A stretch of 64,000 nucleotides of DNA, taken from assembly GCA_963277665.1 (NCBI GenBank), contig OY728143.1, positions 235,963,591 through 236,027,590 of the forward strand, given 5' to 3'. Numbering within the stretch: the first letter of the stretch is position 1; every line of letters begins with the position of its first letter. Of this stretch, positions 39,832 to 51,240 are shown piece by piece. Origin of the DNA: Viscum album (Eukaryota > Streptophyta > Magnoliopsida > Santalales > Viscaceae). The notes under the pieces are model-generated. The model worked only from the letters and a program-made list of their open reading frames with translations, did not search any database and had not been told where the DNA came from. Made by a program: the position numbers and the translations under genes.

Positions 39832-40800
39832 ATGCCTCCGAGAAGACGTGAGAATTGGATCTGAAAAAATGCTACTACTGAATCTCAACAAGAAACTCCT
39901 ATTGGGGATCCGAGTCTGGTTGAGGTGATTGTTCGTACTATCAAAGATCTAGGACATGCACAACCTCTATTTCTTATTCAGAATCCGACTATTGATCCTC
40001 ATAGTGATATTATACGATGTCATTCCCAAGAGTTCCTACTCCAAAAGCCAGCAGTTTTCAAAGGCTCCACTGACCCTCAACATGCTGAGGAATGGTTGAG
40101 TAATATCGATCACCTGTTTGGGTTCTTGGAGACACCTGATGTGATAAAGATGATGTGTGCCACCTTAGTACTGGGGGGACCAACTAGGAGATGGTGGGAC
40201 ATGATGGTGACATCTGGTAAAAATGAGGGTTTGGAGTGGAAAGACTATAGGGTTCATTTCACTAACTTATTATATCCATAATCAATGGTGTGGAAAAAGT
40301 CTGTGGAGTTTTTCAAGCTTTATCAGGCCAAAAAAACCATGACTGAGTACTCAAATCACTTTTTTTAGTTGGTACAGCTTTCTCCTGAAATTGTGTCTAA
40401 TGAGAAGATGAAGGCTCGACTATTAGAGTTGGGGATTTGATCAGATATCTATTCTCAGGTTTTCTTACTAAAGCTACCCACTTATGAAGATGTGCTTGAT
40501 AGGGCCATGATGGTTGAGATAGACCTGGTGGGAATTTCCGGGTTGAAGGAGGTTCATTTCCCTCATAGTGGAAGTATTGGTTCCTTTAAAGGAAAATGGA
40601 AGTGTGATGTTTCTCATGGTAGTTCTTGACAATAGATTCATTCCAGACCTCCAGTAGCAATGAGAGGGGCTTTATTGAATTGCTATTAGGGTGGAAATAT
40701 AGGAAATTCTAGGAGGGTTTGCACTGAGGCACCCAAGAACTGTAGATATTGCAGACGTTTAGGGAACTTACATAGATTCTACCATCACTTCTCTACTCCA
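39832..40800 (+). pseudogene. gag: E4 gag (nucleocapsid-type polyprotein), broken
   Basis: The start MPPRRRENWI at 39832 is typical of this lineage; the next codon is a TGA (39862-39864), probably from CGA. In the same frame, 39925-40281 encodes FKGSTDPQHAEEWL and WWDMM, matching the gag pattern F-x-G-x-x-D-P-x-x-A-x-x-W-L...W-W. A TAA ends this at 40279-40281. Past that, EFFKLYQAKKTMTEYSNHF follows E-F-x-x-L-x-Q-x-x-M-T-V-x-E-Y, and ARLLELGI is the region before the C-terminal part. Near 40739-40785 NCRYCRRLGN is a CCHC zinc-knuckle remnant whose last cysteine is lost. Forms the virus-like particle in an intact element; here at least four stops prevent it. Confidence 0.85.
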
Positions 40801-40849
40801 CATAGTTTAATGGGATCATCAGCAACTCCAGAAACTGTGCGGAAATCAA

Positions 40850-41405
40850 ATGCTTCTCGTACAATAGGGTTCCAGCCACATGCATCTGGAATGAAGCTTC
40901 TTCACGCAGTGGAAGAGTCGCTAGAGGTTACTGATATATGTCCTGCAACATTGAGAGGCACCATTACTATAGCTTCATATTTATTGACAACTTTTTTTTC
41001 TACTAGTGAATCTCCCACTTTTATTTCAACCCATATTGTTAATCTTCTTAATCTACCTATGGAACTTTTATCTTGTGCGATGGATATTACTAAACCCCTT
41101 GGTACAATGAGAGAGATGGGTATCTGTAGTCCTGCTTGTGTCATCTCCCTATAATATTCTTATCATGCTTAATGTTTCATGGTTATTGACATTAAATCTT
41201 TTGACATCATATTTTGGATGGATTGGATCATTTCCAATAAATCCCGGATCTATTTTTATCTTCTAGGGGTCTACATTACTAATCCTAGTGGTGTGCCTCT
41301 TGTTTTTCAAGGAGAATGGGAACCAAGGTCAAGAAGAGCTAGAAACTCTTATCCAGAGTTGGGGAAAGTTATATCAGTGTTTTCTTTTGATCTAGAGAGT
41401 GATTA
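40850..41405 (+). pseudogene. E4 aspartic protease region, broken
   Basis: The frame 40810-41154 contains LRGTITIASYLLTTFFSTSE followed by FISTHIV. The family has D-S-G-A-T-H-S-F-I-S here, so the catalytic aspartate and its glycine are missing. The next frame 41179-41406 continues with IDIKSFDIIFWMDWI, matching F-D-V-I-L-G-M-D-W-L. The two halves are joined in intact relatives; here stops near 41152 and 41170 separate them. Would cleave Gag-Pol in an active element. Confidence 0.75.
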
Positions 41406-41559
41406 AATGTGTGGTGATCTTCCTCCAGTCATCACTGAGTTTCCTGATGTGTTTCTTTCTGAATTCTCTGGTTTTCCACTAGTAAGGGAGGTTGATTTCT
41501 CTATTGAATTAATGCCTGGTACTGAACTAGTTTTTCTTCCCTCTTACTGAATGGTTCTA

Positions 41560-42300
41560 GCTAAACTAAAAGAACTGATGTCTTAGTTAGACAAGTACAT
41601 GAGAAAGGATTTATACGCCCTAGTTTTTCACCTTGGGCAGCACCAGTTCTCTTTGCCAAGAAGGATAATGGTTCTCTTTGCTTATGTGTTGATTATCGAA
41701 AGCTCAATAGAGTTACAATAAAGAACAAATATCCACTACCAAGAATTGATGACTTGATTGATCAATTGAAAGGGGAGAAGTGTTTTTCAAAAAAATGATC
41801 TTCGATATGGTTATCATATATTTAGGATAGAAGAATATAACATCCATAAGACCACTTTTCGGAGTAGGTATGACCATTATGAGTACCTTTTTATGCCCTT
41901 CGGCCTAACAAATACTCCTGCGGTTTTCATGGATTTGATGAACAAGTTTTTCCATGAGTATCTATATACATTCATGGTATTCTTTGAGGATGAAATTCTT
42001 GTCTACTCCATGTCGGAGGAGGATCATGTGCATCATCTGAGAATAGTTATGAGTCTTCTATGGAATCACCGACATTATGCCAAGCATTAAATATGTGATT
42101 TCTGGATTCGGGAAGTGAAATTATTGGTACATGTTCTGTTAGAACAAGGAATATCTGTTGATCCTAAAATGGTGAGGGCTGTTATGACTTAGGAACAACC
42201 ATGAAATTTTTTTTAGATTTGGAGATTCTTGGGATTAGTAGGATATTATCGCTGGTTTGTTAAAGACTTCTCAAAGTAAGCTTCTCCAATGATGGCTCTA
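41560..42300 (+). pseudogene. E4 reverse transcriptase, broken
   Basis: [20 protein letters not shown] (about 41605-41670, frame changes) leads into [20 protein letters not shown] (from 41684), a near-perfect RT signature. After a frameshift near 41795 come TTFRSRYDHYEYLFMPFGLT and FMDLMNKFF. The catalytic motif is FEDEILVYS (41983-42009) in place of F-I-D-D-I-L-V-Y-S: the second aspartate is glutamate, so the enzyme would be inactive even if translated. A TAA near 42088 and further stops follow. FLGLVGYYRWFVKDFSK (about 42229-42279) marks the RT/RNase H junction. Confidence 0.92.
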
Positions 42301-42860
42301 ACTCAAAATGGAGTGATGTTTTCTTGGAATGATAAATGCCAGAGTTATTTTGTTGAGCCAAAGCATATTTTTGGTTTCTGCACCAGTTTTAACTCTTCCT
42401 GAGGCTGGGATAGGTTATGTGGTCTTCAGTGATGAATCAAGTTCAGGTTTGGGATGTTTCCTTATGCCAGGTAATCATGTTGTTGCCTGTGGATCTCGTC
42501 AGTTTAAGCATCATGAGAAATAATATCCTACCCATGACCTTGAACATGCAGCTGTAATGCATGAAATTAAGTGTTGGATACAATACCTTTATGGAGAAAG
42601 GTTTAATATGTATTCATAACACAAGAATGTGAGTTGTATCTTCTCTCAAAAAGATTTGAATCTCTTTAAAAGGTGTTGGGTGGAGTACCTGCAATCATTC
42701 GACATAGACATTACCTATACCCCAAGGAATGGTAATGTAGTTTCAGATGCATTAATCAAGAAACTTCTATCCAAGGCAATGAAAGAATCTTCAGAAGACT
42801 GGATTTTGATGGCTCTTTTTGTTCTATTTCATATTGATGTTCAGTGGAAGTGGAATGAAG
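42300..42860 (+). pseudogene. E4 RNase H, broken
   Basis: SAPVLTLPEAGIGYVVFSDE (about 42381-42440) then SGLGCFLMPGNHVVACGSRQ matches the start of gypsy RNase H (D-A-S-x-x-G-L-G-C-V-L-M). A stop at 42521-42523 precedes YPTHDLEHAAVMHEIK. The end is VEYLQSFDIDITYTPRNGN then VVSDALIKK (V-A-D-A-L-S-R). Removes the RNA strand during reverse transcription in an active element. Confidence 0.88.
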
Positions 42861-42879
42861 TTTCCTTATCCAGTGTTTA

Positions 42880-44110
42880 GTTGACTTCTTCTCTCCTCGA
42901 GTTAATTCTTCAGGAACAAAAATTGGATGATAAATTCCATAGCATTAGGGACTCTCTTTATGGTGGGGATACCGACACCCAGTGGTCATTCTCCAAAGAG
43001 GGTGTTATGTGTTATCGAAACTGTTGTGTTGTGTTGTTATCGACAAGGAAGAATGTGATGGGGTATTTCCATAACTCTCAGTGGGATACTCAACTAGGAA
43101 CCAAAAAGATGTTCTATGACATGAGATGACAATTTTGGTTTCCAGGAATGAGGTGAGACCTAACAAAGTTTGTATCTCGTTACAATACATGCCAGTAGGT
43201 GAATGTCGAGAACCACAAACCTTCAGGTTTGCTTCAACCAATTCCAGTCCCTACATGGAAGTCGGATGAAAGCCCTGTTCACTTTTTGGTTGGATTACCT
43301 CAATCCTAGAGGAAGAAGACCATGATATGGGTTGTGATCGACAGACTGACCATGTCGTCTCACTTTATACCTATTCTAGATACAACCAATGTTGAGGAAT
43401 TGGGAAATATCTATGTGAAAGAAATTTTTCGTTTGCACGGAGTTCTCTTTGCTATAGTCTATTATAGGGATCCTCAGTTTACTTATATCTTTTTGAGAGG
43501 CCTTCAAGAGGCATAGGGATCTTAAATCTGTTTTAGTATGGCCTAGAATCCACAGTCACATAGCCAGATAGAGAGAACTATTCAGATCCTTGAGGATATG
43601 CTTCGCACATGTGTTCTCGACTATGGTGGTTTTTTGAATGATCATCTGGGGCTTGTTGAGTTTTCTTATAACAACAGTTATCAATCTGTGTTCAAAATGG
43701 TTCCTTTTGAGGCATTGTATAACCATACTTATAAATATACTTTTTGTTGGTTGGAGATTGTTGAATGTTCTTTGGAAGGACCGAGTTTGGTCCAACAGAC
43801 GACAGCTAAGATCCTGTTGATTCGTCAGAGAATGTTGAAAGCATAGAGTTGGTACAAGTCTTTTGAAAATCATCACTGTAGACCTTTAGATTTCTTAGTT
43901 GGTGACCAGGTTATCTTCAATGTTTCACCCTTATTAGTTCATCGACATCTTGGGAAGCAAGGGAAGCTTGCTCCTCATTTTTTGGGATGTTTCGAGGTTG
44001 TGGGTCTTGCAGGGTTAGTTGATTACCGTCTAGATCTACCACCACAGCTAACGTAAATACATAATTTGATCCATGTATCGCAGCTGCGAATGTATCTCTC
44101 TGATCCATCT
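42880..44110 (+). pseudogene. E4 integrase, broken
   Basis: A zinc-domain remnant with FWFPGM (about 43136-43150; family Y-W-W-P-G-M) and a cysteine pair region near 43175-43195. IWVVIDRLTMSSHFIP (from 43325) and NIYVKEIFRLHGVLFAI (43405-43455) are core signatures. Then SQIERTIQILEDML (about 43563-43605), CVLDYGGFLNDHLGLVEFSY and MVPFEALY (to about 43720). The C-terminal part reads FLVGDQVIFNVSPLL and FLGCFEVVGLAGLVDYRLDL (43890-44040). Several stops, and one core catalytic aspartate position (in Y-Y-R-D) is changed. Inserts cDNA into the genome in an active element. Confidence 0.9.
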
Positions 44111-44340
44111 CCTGTTGTGAGCTGGAGTGATCTTGATATTGAACCAGATTTATCTGTTACTGAAAGACCAGTCATGGATGTTTATTCTTAGACCAAGGTA
44201 CTTCATGGAGGAACGATACCTCTGGTATATGTACTTTAGCAGCATGGTTCTTATTCTTATGAGACATGGGAAAGGGATCCACTAACGAGAGAGCAGTGAC
44301 CTCATCTTTTTGACTTGGATGTTTCTTCATAGGATTTCTG
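44110..44340 (+). pseudogene. E4 integrase C-terminal chromodomain-like tail, broken
   Basis: In the third-quarter text LHGGTIPLVYVL (about 44200-44238), then SYETWERDPLTREQ and PHLFDLD (to about 44320), which match L-R-G-x-x-I-P-L-V-x-V-x-W...E-A-T-W-E-x-E...Y-P-x-L-F of Tekay/Del-type chromodomain tails. Two in-frame stops. Such tails direct integration to heterochromatin in chromoviruses. Confidence 0.7.
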
Positions 44341-44360
44341 GGGACAGAAAGATCTTATTA

Positions 44361-44369
44361 TGGGGAGGT
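44361..44369 (+). other. E4 polypurine tract
   Basis: The sequence 'tggggaggt' lies immediately before the 3' LTR start TGTAACA, the expected plus-strand primer site. Confidence 0.75.
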
Positions 44370-46566
44370 TGTAACAACATGTTACGTTTTCAGGTACATT
44401 ATATGTTTCTAAGTAGCTCTGTTTTGGTGTAGTGATGAATGGGAGAGTTGGGAGAACATTAAGTGTTGTTTTGGGGAAAAGGGGAAATCGCATGGTCGGC
44501 ACACGGGTAGTCTAAACCATGCGTCCAAACCATACACGGTTGGTCTTGGAGGCAGTATCTTCCTCACAGGTAGCGCACGGTTTGTCTAACCTTGTGGACA
44601 AACTATGAGTGCAGGATGGCTGAGGTAGTAGCTAATGTACGACTAGCGCACGGTTTTTCAAACCATGCGAACTAACTGTGCAGGCACTTAGATGAGACCC
44701 TTAAATTGTGGATCTCACACATTTTTTGCCTCTATGTGCCTCGTTTGTCCTTCTATGCAGCCCTAACTTGGGATTTTTCTTCGGATCAGGTTAGAGAAGT
44801 TTTTACCATCGTTCCAGAGGTTATCCAAAGGCTCCTCTTGGTGAATCAAAGCCAGATTCTTGAGCTATATGATCGTTCTTCATCGTTCTTGATCGGTTTA
44901 TTGGATATACTTAGATCTACTTCTCTTCTTCTATCAGTTTCTTAGATATACACCTGTTATGGGTAGATCTAAGTGTGTGGTACTAAATATGATGAGATGT
45001 GGTCTTGATCATGCAACTATAAGAGACCTAATGCGGGTTCTTGATGAAGCATCCCAGTTTTCTTGAGCGTTCTCGATCGTTGAGATTTTGTTCAAAACCT
45101 TCAAGGTAGGTGGTTCTGTCCCGACATACCAAGTTGATTATCCTAGCATTTTCTTTATTTATTTAAATTTTTTATTTAAATTCAATATCTCCAATTTATT
45201 TCAATTAAATTGATAAAAAATCGATTCCAGTTAATCGAGATATTTGAAATGGTTTTGGCATGGAAATTTGGAAAACCACATTTCAACTGAATTGGGTGTG
45301 TTTATGGAAGTTTAGTGATTTAAATTGTTTAATTAAAATTGTGGATTTGATGGAAATTATTTCAATTAAATTGTTGAATTTAATTGTGGATATAAATTGT
45401 GCGATGATGGAATTGGTTTTGAATGGATTTCAAACTGGTGAAAATGGCTTAAAATTATTTGATAGAAACCCATTGGTTTTATCTTGTGAAAAAGTCATGT
45501 TTTGAATAAAACCTATTTTGGTTTTAAATAGAATGAAATTGGAACTTTTGAAATGGAAGAATGAGATTGATCATATTTTAATCATTCTTAAAATAGTTCA
45601 CCCATCATTTAAGAGTGCATGAAAGCCTTAGGTAGTTAGTGAGTTATTTGGATACACATTACGCAATGACAATGTTCTGAAACATACTTGTGGAAGATCA
45701 CATCCACGAAGGGTTAGTGATGAGTCTCCATTGGCTAGTGTTAAAGGGATGTGTGTATACACATTTTATAGAGTTCACATAGAGAGTGTGTAATCCTATA
45801 ACTAGGTAATACTATTGTACCTTAAGGCATATGACCATGTACCTCGCTTGTTTATTTGTATTTGAGATATAAATGTGTTCTACTCTTTTTGAACTGCTTC
45901 ATATGCCTGTTGAATTTATATAAACTGTTTTATATAAATGTTTTGCTTATGCGATTTTTTTAGAAATATTCCATCATTGTAAATCCTTTTCTTAAAGAAA
46001 TTTTTTCCATCATTTGAAAATGTATATCATGTTTCTGTTAAAATATGCTTTTGAATTTCCAAACCTGTTTATTTGAAAATTGAAAGATTTACTTTGGATA
46101 ATCTCTATTTTGAATCTGTTACAGAATTTTTGGTGGTATCCTACTAGGCTTAGGATCACACCCTACTTTTTCCTTCTGGTGTTTGTAGAATTTCTTCTTC
46201 CAGGATTGAGAAAAGGGAATGGATCTCTTTGAGGTGGATGGAATTATTGATCTCTGGTCATGGTGAGTTGTGTCCTGAGGGACCTTGGGGCTATTTTCTC
46301 ATTTTTAGTACTTGGTTTATAGTACATTGGGGGGTTTTATGGCTCCTTGTATTCTTGTACATTACTCTCTGTGGAGTTCCTTTTGGGTATGCATACTCTC
46401 TTGTTTCATTTTCTTCCACATTCTTGTGGAAAAAATCGTTCCCACTTGTATGTTGTACGATTCCAGGTGCCAGTCGTCGACCCGTGGGGATCAGGAACGC
46501 CCTTTGGGCTATGTTAGGGTCGGCTCGGTTATCGGGTTACCATGGTACCCGGGCAGATTCGTGATA
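44370..46566 (+). repeat. E4 3' LTR (2197 bp)
   Basis: Colinear with 37344-39534: start TGTAACAACATGTTACG, shared 'gttttggggaaaaggggaa', 'ggtacccgggc' near the end. Subrepeats at 44490-44685. The end is called at 'gtgata', opposite 'atgaca' of the 5' LTR. The frames at 46229-46564 and 46312-46608 are open by chance. Confidence 0.88.
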
Positions 46567-48933
46567 GGGAGAGGACAATGCAGGGGTGACTATAACAATA
46601 TACAATAGGGACCCCGAGTCCCCTGAAGGTCTCTATGTAATCCATGATGGAAAAAATCATACAAGAAAATACAGTAGTGGTAATACCACCGGGAAATTTA
46701 TCAAGAACATAGAATATAGTAAAAGATGTATCTCAAACCTGGTGTAACATATATACATAATTTAATATGATTAGTCATAAATCTAGATCATCATTTTCTC
46801 TAGAGAGGCTCTGCTACGGACCCAGATAGGGTCATAATGTGATGACCCATAGAGGATCACAATGTTCTGAATTTGAGAGGATCACTAGGCGCTAATGCAT
46901 AAAAGATATATAGGAGCTGATCCACAAGGTATTTTTAGGTGAAAACCCAAACTGGATTCCATGGTGTTGGCCCACATTGGATCTCTAGGTGTTTACCCAC
47001 ACAGAATCCCTATTCATTTGTCACGTCATAGCCTACCACTGGATTGTCACACTTAGCATTCTTGATTCCCAAATGATTCACTCCCCTTAACATTGGGAAT
47101 ACGTTGACTTCCACTAATTCCCAAATATAGTAACCTCAATTGATAGTCTCATTGTCTGGGTCTCAACGCAACATAAAATGTGTTGAATCAACTATAATTC
47201 TATAAGTTACATGATTTTTACAAATAATTGCCCAGTTGAATTTGAGTCTGATCCAAAATAGTTGTACTCCAAATTTAGATAGAACTCATGTGGAGTATTA
47301 TTATTAGTAAATCCCTATTGCAGAGGTCTCAATGCCACTGACGGGGCATCAATCAGACACCCAATCTGAGAGATACCTGTGTTTTATTAAACAGGTCCTG
47401 GATATATGTAGGACCAGTTCGACCCAGTCAGACCTACCAGACCAAAATTGCTTGGGGGTCCCACATACCCCGGTATAATGAGATGGACTCAACCTAACCA
47501 TGTTCTGGTCGGGGTCAGTCTAGTATGGCCAGACCAATGGGCCTTACGGGACCTGACCCGGGTTGGCAGAAGGTCTTTCCAACTGGGTGCAGGTTCTGCC
47601 TATCGTTTGCCGTTCCGGCCCATCGGCGTGGGTCTGGCCAAAACTGCTGGATAGGGTGATGCCCACCTTCCGAAGACCAGTTCTTTGGTGCGGCTGGTGG
47701 AGCACTGTCCCATAGGGACGCGACATCCCTTCCATGTATGACCCTTGTGGGCCCCACAGACATGGGGCCTCTTCCAGCCACTATTGTCAGACCTCATCTC
47801 AGTAGTCATAGAATGTCCCAGACGCATGGCTTCCCTCAACATGGCACTTGACGGTGCATCTATAGTCATGGCCTCCCACCAACAAAGATCTCCCTCCTCC
47901 CTGCAAAAGTTTCAAATTTGTCCCATCGTCAAGTTGACTGGTCGACATTGAAGATAGCATCAAGAAGATCTATTATGGTGGGATCTTGACGGGTTCGGTT
48001 GGCCCATGTCCCCCATGTTAGTGTTTATTCATTGGGATTACATGATAATATTACCACAACATGAAAACCAAACAATCAAACACCACACAATATCCACCTG
48101 CAAGAACGAGTGATTCACAGATCAACTCGTTACTAGGTTGATATGTGTTCTTACATAATTTCTGAGAATAAGGATGAAATATTCATATACATAGGAAGGA
48201 TTAAACCCCTATTTCATTGATGTTTGATGCAGAAGTGTTCTTATTTAAGGTTTTGTGATATTAACATGGCTTCAATCTCTGTTCTTCAAGACAAGTCAAA
48301 GTTGGTGATGATCCGTTGGTGCGTCGTTCTTTGTTCTTTTTTGGATTGGGATTTAGCCGGCGGTTCATCAAATATTACATTCCTTTTTTAATCCCCTAAC
48401 CTCCAATACATAATAATTATTAAAATAAATAAAAATCAAAACAAAATTTTGCCCATTAATGATTCTCATTAAATGAGCCACATTTAATGATCCACATTTA
48501 ATGTGTCATTATGAGAACAAAAACGCAATTTCAAAATAGCCATTATGGACCCCCTATTAATATTTTGCATCATTGTCTTGTTGTTTCACCACATCGCCTT
48601 CATCTTCCTAACAACAAAGTGAAAAGAAATACTATATTTCCATTAAATTATTTTATTATTTTTCTCGAAAGGATTGAAAAATAACATTTTTTGTATACAA
48701 TTTCTAGTATAAGATAATTCATTTTTATGAAAGTAATAGTGTTTTGAGTTCAACAGTGCCCTCAGAATTTCGATCCAAGAACCAGTTCAGAAGTTTGAAA
48801 AACATGATCACACGTTCAGTTAACGTATGATAAAAATAGTTCAAAATTCAGTTTCGAACTCACCGGGACTTGGAATCACATGATGTTAGTGCGTGTGGTA
48901 TCATAATAATTAAGTATAATTAAAATAAATACA
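46567..48933 (-). repeat. E3 3' LTR, right fragment
   Basis: Continues the E3 LTR after E4. It matches 60395-63038: 'caatagggaccc' with 'gaatagggaccc', 'atatccacctgcaa' with 'atatccacctacaa', 'gttcaaaattc-gttt', and 'ggtatca' near the end. The GC-rich island is listed separately. No genes. Confidence 0.75.
47390..47960. repeat. GC-rich island in E3 3' LTR
   Basis: About 570 bp that is markedly GC-rich against AT-rich surroundings, with many 'gacc', 'cagacc' and 'ggtc' phrases. Counterpart at 61195-61800. Overlapping open frames on both strands reflect base composition, not genes. It may contain the LTR promoter, but I see no defined core element. Confidence 0.6.
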
Positions 48934-49960
48934 TGCAAAATACATGAAATTAAATTATCACAACCAAAAGGATTTACATCACAAAAATTCCAAACAAAAC
49001 AAAATAAACATATGGATGTACTGAGCAGGAATCTAAGCCTCCCTATTCCAAGTTCTGTCTTGGAGGTTTCTGTGTTGCCACTGAATGTGCACCAGATGAA
49101 TCATCCACCCATACAGAACCCACCCCTATCGATCATCCATCTCCTCCAAGAACATGGAAAATTTATCACCATCATCAATGTCCAGTATAAGGGTGATCGG
49201 CATGGCCACCTATACAGTGCCTCAAATGGTTCCATGCTAATAGTTATGTGATATCTGTTTTTGAATGCAATATATACCAGCATAAGATGGTTCTTCCATC
49301 AACCACCAAAGTCTACAACGCAAGCACATTGCATTTCCTCCAAGTTTTTTATAGTCTACTCTGTCTGACCATCTATATGGGGTTGAAAAGTGGTTCTCAA
49401 GCACATCTTAGTTCCAAAATCCTCATAAAACCCCTTCCACAACCGCAGTGTAATGCGTGGATTATAGTCTGAGATGATCGTTAAAAGGCACTGTATGGAG
49501 AAATACTATCTATTGTATGTAGAGGCTTCCCAATAACTATACAGTCCTTGATCCCATATGGGAAGGAGGTGATCCGACTTGGTGAATCATTTAACGATCA
49601 CCTAGATGGAATCTTGGCCCCTAGATGTACATTGTAACCCAGTCACAAATTCCATCGAGAAAACATCCGATTTACATATCATCACATTGAGTGGTAGACC
49701 CAATCCTATTGGAACATGATTCTTATCCTTCACATGATGACATTTGAAGTATCATGAACTCAGCCTCCACTTTCATCATCCATGGCCACCAGTACTAACA
49801 TCGATGGTCCTGGTACATCATCTCCACTCTAGGATGTAGCAACAAAGGAGATGTATGAAACACCCTCAATAGCTCTTCCCAAAATGTCACGGGTACCACA
49901 GTTCTCCTTCCAAAAAAAATGATATGATCCCTACCTATCAAAAATCCATCAAGAGCCCAT
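48934..49960 (-). pseudogene. E3 integrase relic
   Basis: Reading on -, from high to low coordinates: HPRVEMMYQD then YWWPWM (about 49830-49770) is the zinc-binding region (H-P-G-x-T-K-M-Y...Y-W-W-P-G-M). EFVTGLQCTS-like text (49650-49620) is at the core start; DGQTE is near 49365, followed by LEEMQCACVVDFGG (49345-49300). The 49101-49283 frame then reads NRYHITISMEPFEALYRWPC (N-S-Y-H-x-S-I-x-M-A-P-F-E-A-L-Y-G-x-x-C-R-S-P). The C-terminal domain is not found before the LTR. Heavily broken. Confidence 0.8.
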
Positions 49961-50743
49961 CTTGGGGATAATTAAGCAAGTTAGGCCTCCCATTCATCAC
50001 CTACCAGTTGGGCCTCCCTGACTCGCTATATGAGTGGGGGAGATATGGTCATAGACTGAAAGTAATATGATCCCTCACTATCAACTATGGATATCTCAAA
50101 CATGTCTAAATACTCCATTGCCTCACAAAACAACTATGTACTAGAAATCCTAATAAGTACATCTATCACTATGTTCACCATCCAAGGAGTATAGAACATC
50201 TCAATATAATAGTTATAGATGAACTCCATCCATCATCGTTGTCTCATATTCATGTTATTTAGTGAGAAGATATACATGAGACTCTTTTGGTCATAGTAGG
50301 CAGTAAACTGTTCACCCATCATGTAGTTCTGTCTCGTCATCGTGGAAAATCCCATTGATGCGAACTCAAGGTCATGGGTCACATAGTTCTATTAATGCTA
50401 CCTCAATATCAGGGAGCCATGGGTGACCACTGCTCACTCCTACATCATGCCACAACCTAGTCTAGTCCCTGATAAATCATAGTAGACTAAATAAAAACAC
50501 CATCTTCATATAGTCTCAATATGTGGGAACTATTTAGTCTCTCTATTATCTCTTCGAAACTATGCTGGCGTCTATCCCTCCATAAGAAGGGATTTCCCTT
50601 CTTTTTCAAAGATGATAAAGTTTCATCACCTTTTGAAAAGTGGTTCAAAAATATCTTGTAGTACCCAACCAACCCTAGGAATCTCTGCACCTCAGTCATT
50701 CTCTAGGGTGGATCAATTGAAATCACTACCTCCATCTACCACA
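49961..50743 (-). pseudogene. E3 RT end and RNase H relic
   Basis: On -, MTEVQRFLGLVGYYKIFL (50699-50646) is the RT/RNase H junction. THDLEFASMGF (about 50372-50340) matches T-H-D-L-E-L-A-A-V-V-F. AYYDQKSLMYIFSLNNMNMR (about 50310-50250) is close to Y-T-D-H-K-S-L-K-Y-I-F-S-Q. The N-terminal part of RT lies at 59345-59920, beyond the CACTA insertion, which interrupted the gene a few codons before this start. Stops throughout. Confidence 0.82.
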
Positions 50744-50830
50744 CACTACTAGGAAATTGATCTATAACCACACTTATAAGGCCATGAGTTAAAAAACCCA
50801 TGTCTACACCCACAAAATAGCCACATCTCC
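50744..50830 (+). repeat. E5 left terminal inverted repeat and subterminal region
   Basis: CACTACTAGGAAATT, then 'ctataaccacactta', 'ggccatgagtt' and 'aacccatgtctac', which are degenerate versions of the CTATAGCCACGGTT subterminal repeat. Fewer and weaker copies than at the right end. Confidence 0.7.
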
Positions 50831-51240
50831 ATGGATAAGTACCCCCAACCCGTTCATTTCTTCCTCCTACTCATTCCATCCTCCAATATACCCCTCAACA
50901 GCCCGATGCTCTCCCGTAAGACTCAATGTTTTGACCCTCCTCCTATAGTGATGTGGCTGGAAGCTTCCCCACCTCCAATCTTCCTTCCCAATAAATTTCC
51001 CCCACATTACACCACCGACGCCGAGGTCAACAGCACTAACACCCTTATCCAATTTCCTCCCCAAAAAACCTCAACACCCATGATGCCTCATCACCGAAAC
51101 CCTCCTCCCCATGATCCTCCTCCTCCAACGAAGCTTCTCTGAGCGGACTCCCCATCTCCTATATTCAATCCCGATGAATCTCCCACACAACCATCAACAC
51201 CCCGATGTTGAGGTCGACACCGCTGACAACCTATCATCAA
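50831..51240 (+). other. Proline-rich open segment in E5, possible captured exon
   Basis: An open frame of 103 codons (50831-51142) encodes many prolines (PPPIVMW, PPPIFLPN, HRNPPPHDPPPP). Base composition is C-rich on + and differs from the flanks. At about 51235-51245 'catcaaggtattt' could be a splice donor. It resembles no protein I know. It may be a captured host gene fragment, a transposon 5' exon, or composition-driven noise. Confidence 0.35.

Larger units (their letters stand above)
37344..46566 (+). mobile_element. E4: Del/Tekay-like Ty3/gypsy retrotransposon
   Basis: 9.2-kb element with LTRs of 2191 and 2197 bp, a PBS-like site, gag, protease, RT, RNase H, integrase, a chromodomain-like tail and a polypurine tract, all on +. 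Size, LTR length, MPPRR gag start and the tail around TIPLVYVL fit the Tekay/Del chromovirus lineage; the lily del element has about 9.3 kb with 2.4-kb LTRs (known family). LTRs differ at roughly 15% of positions by eye, so it is not recent. Stops and frameshifts cut every domain, many explicable by C-to-T changes (CAA, CAG, CGA to stops). It is inserted in the E3 3' LTR. A possible target duplication is tagag (37339-37343) against taggg, which overlaps the 3' LTR end (46565-46569). Confidence 0.9.

Noticed and set aside
43556..43876. 106-codon frame on -
   Set aside because: Shadow of the E4 integrase on the opposite strand.
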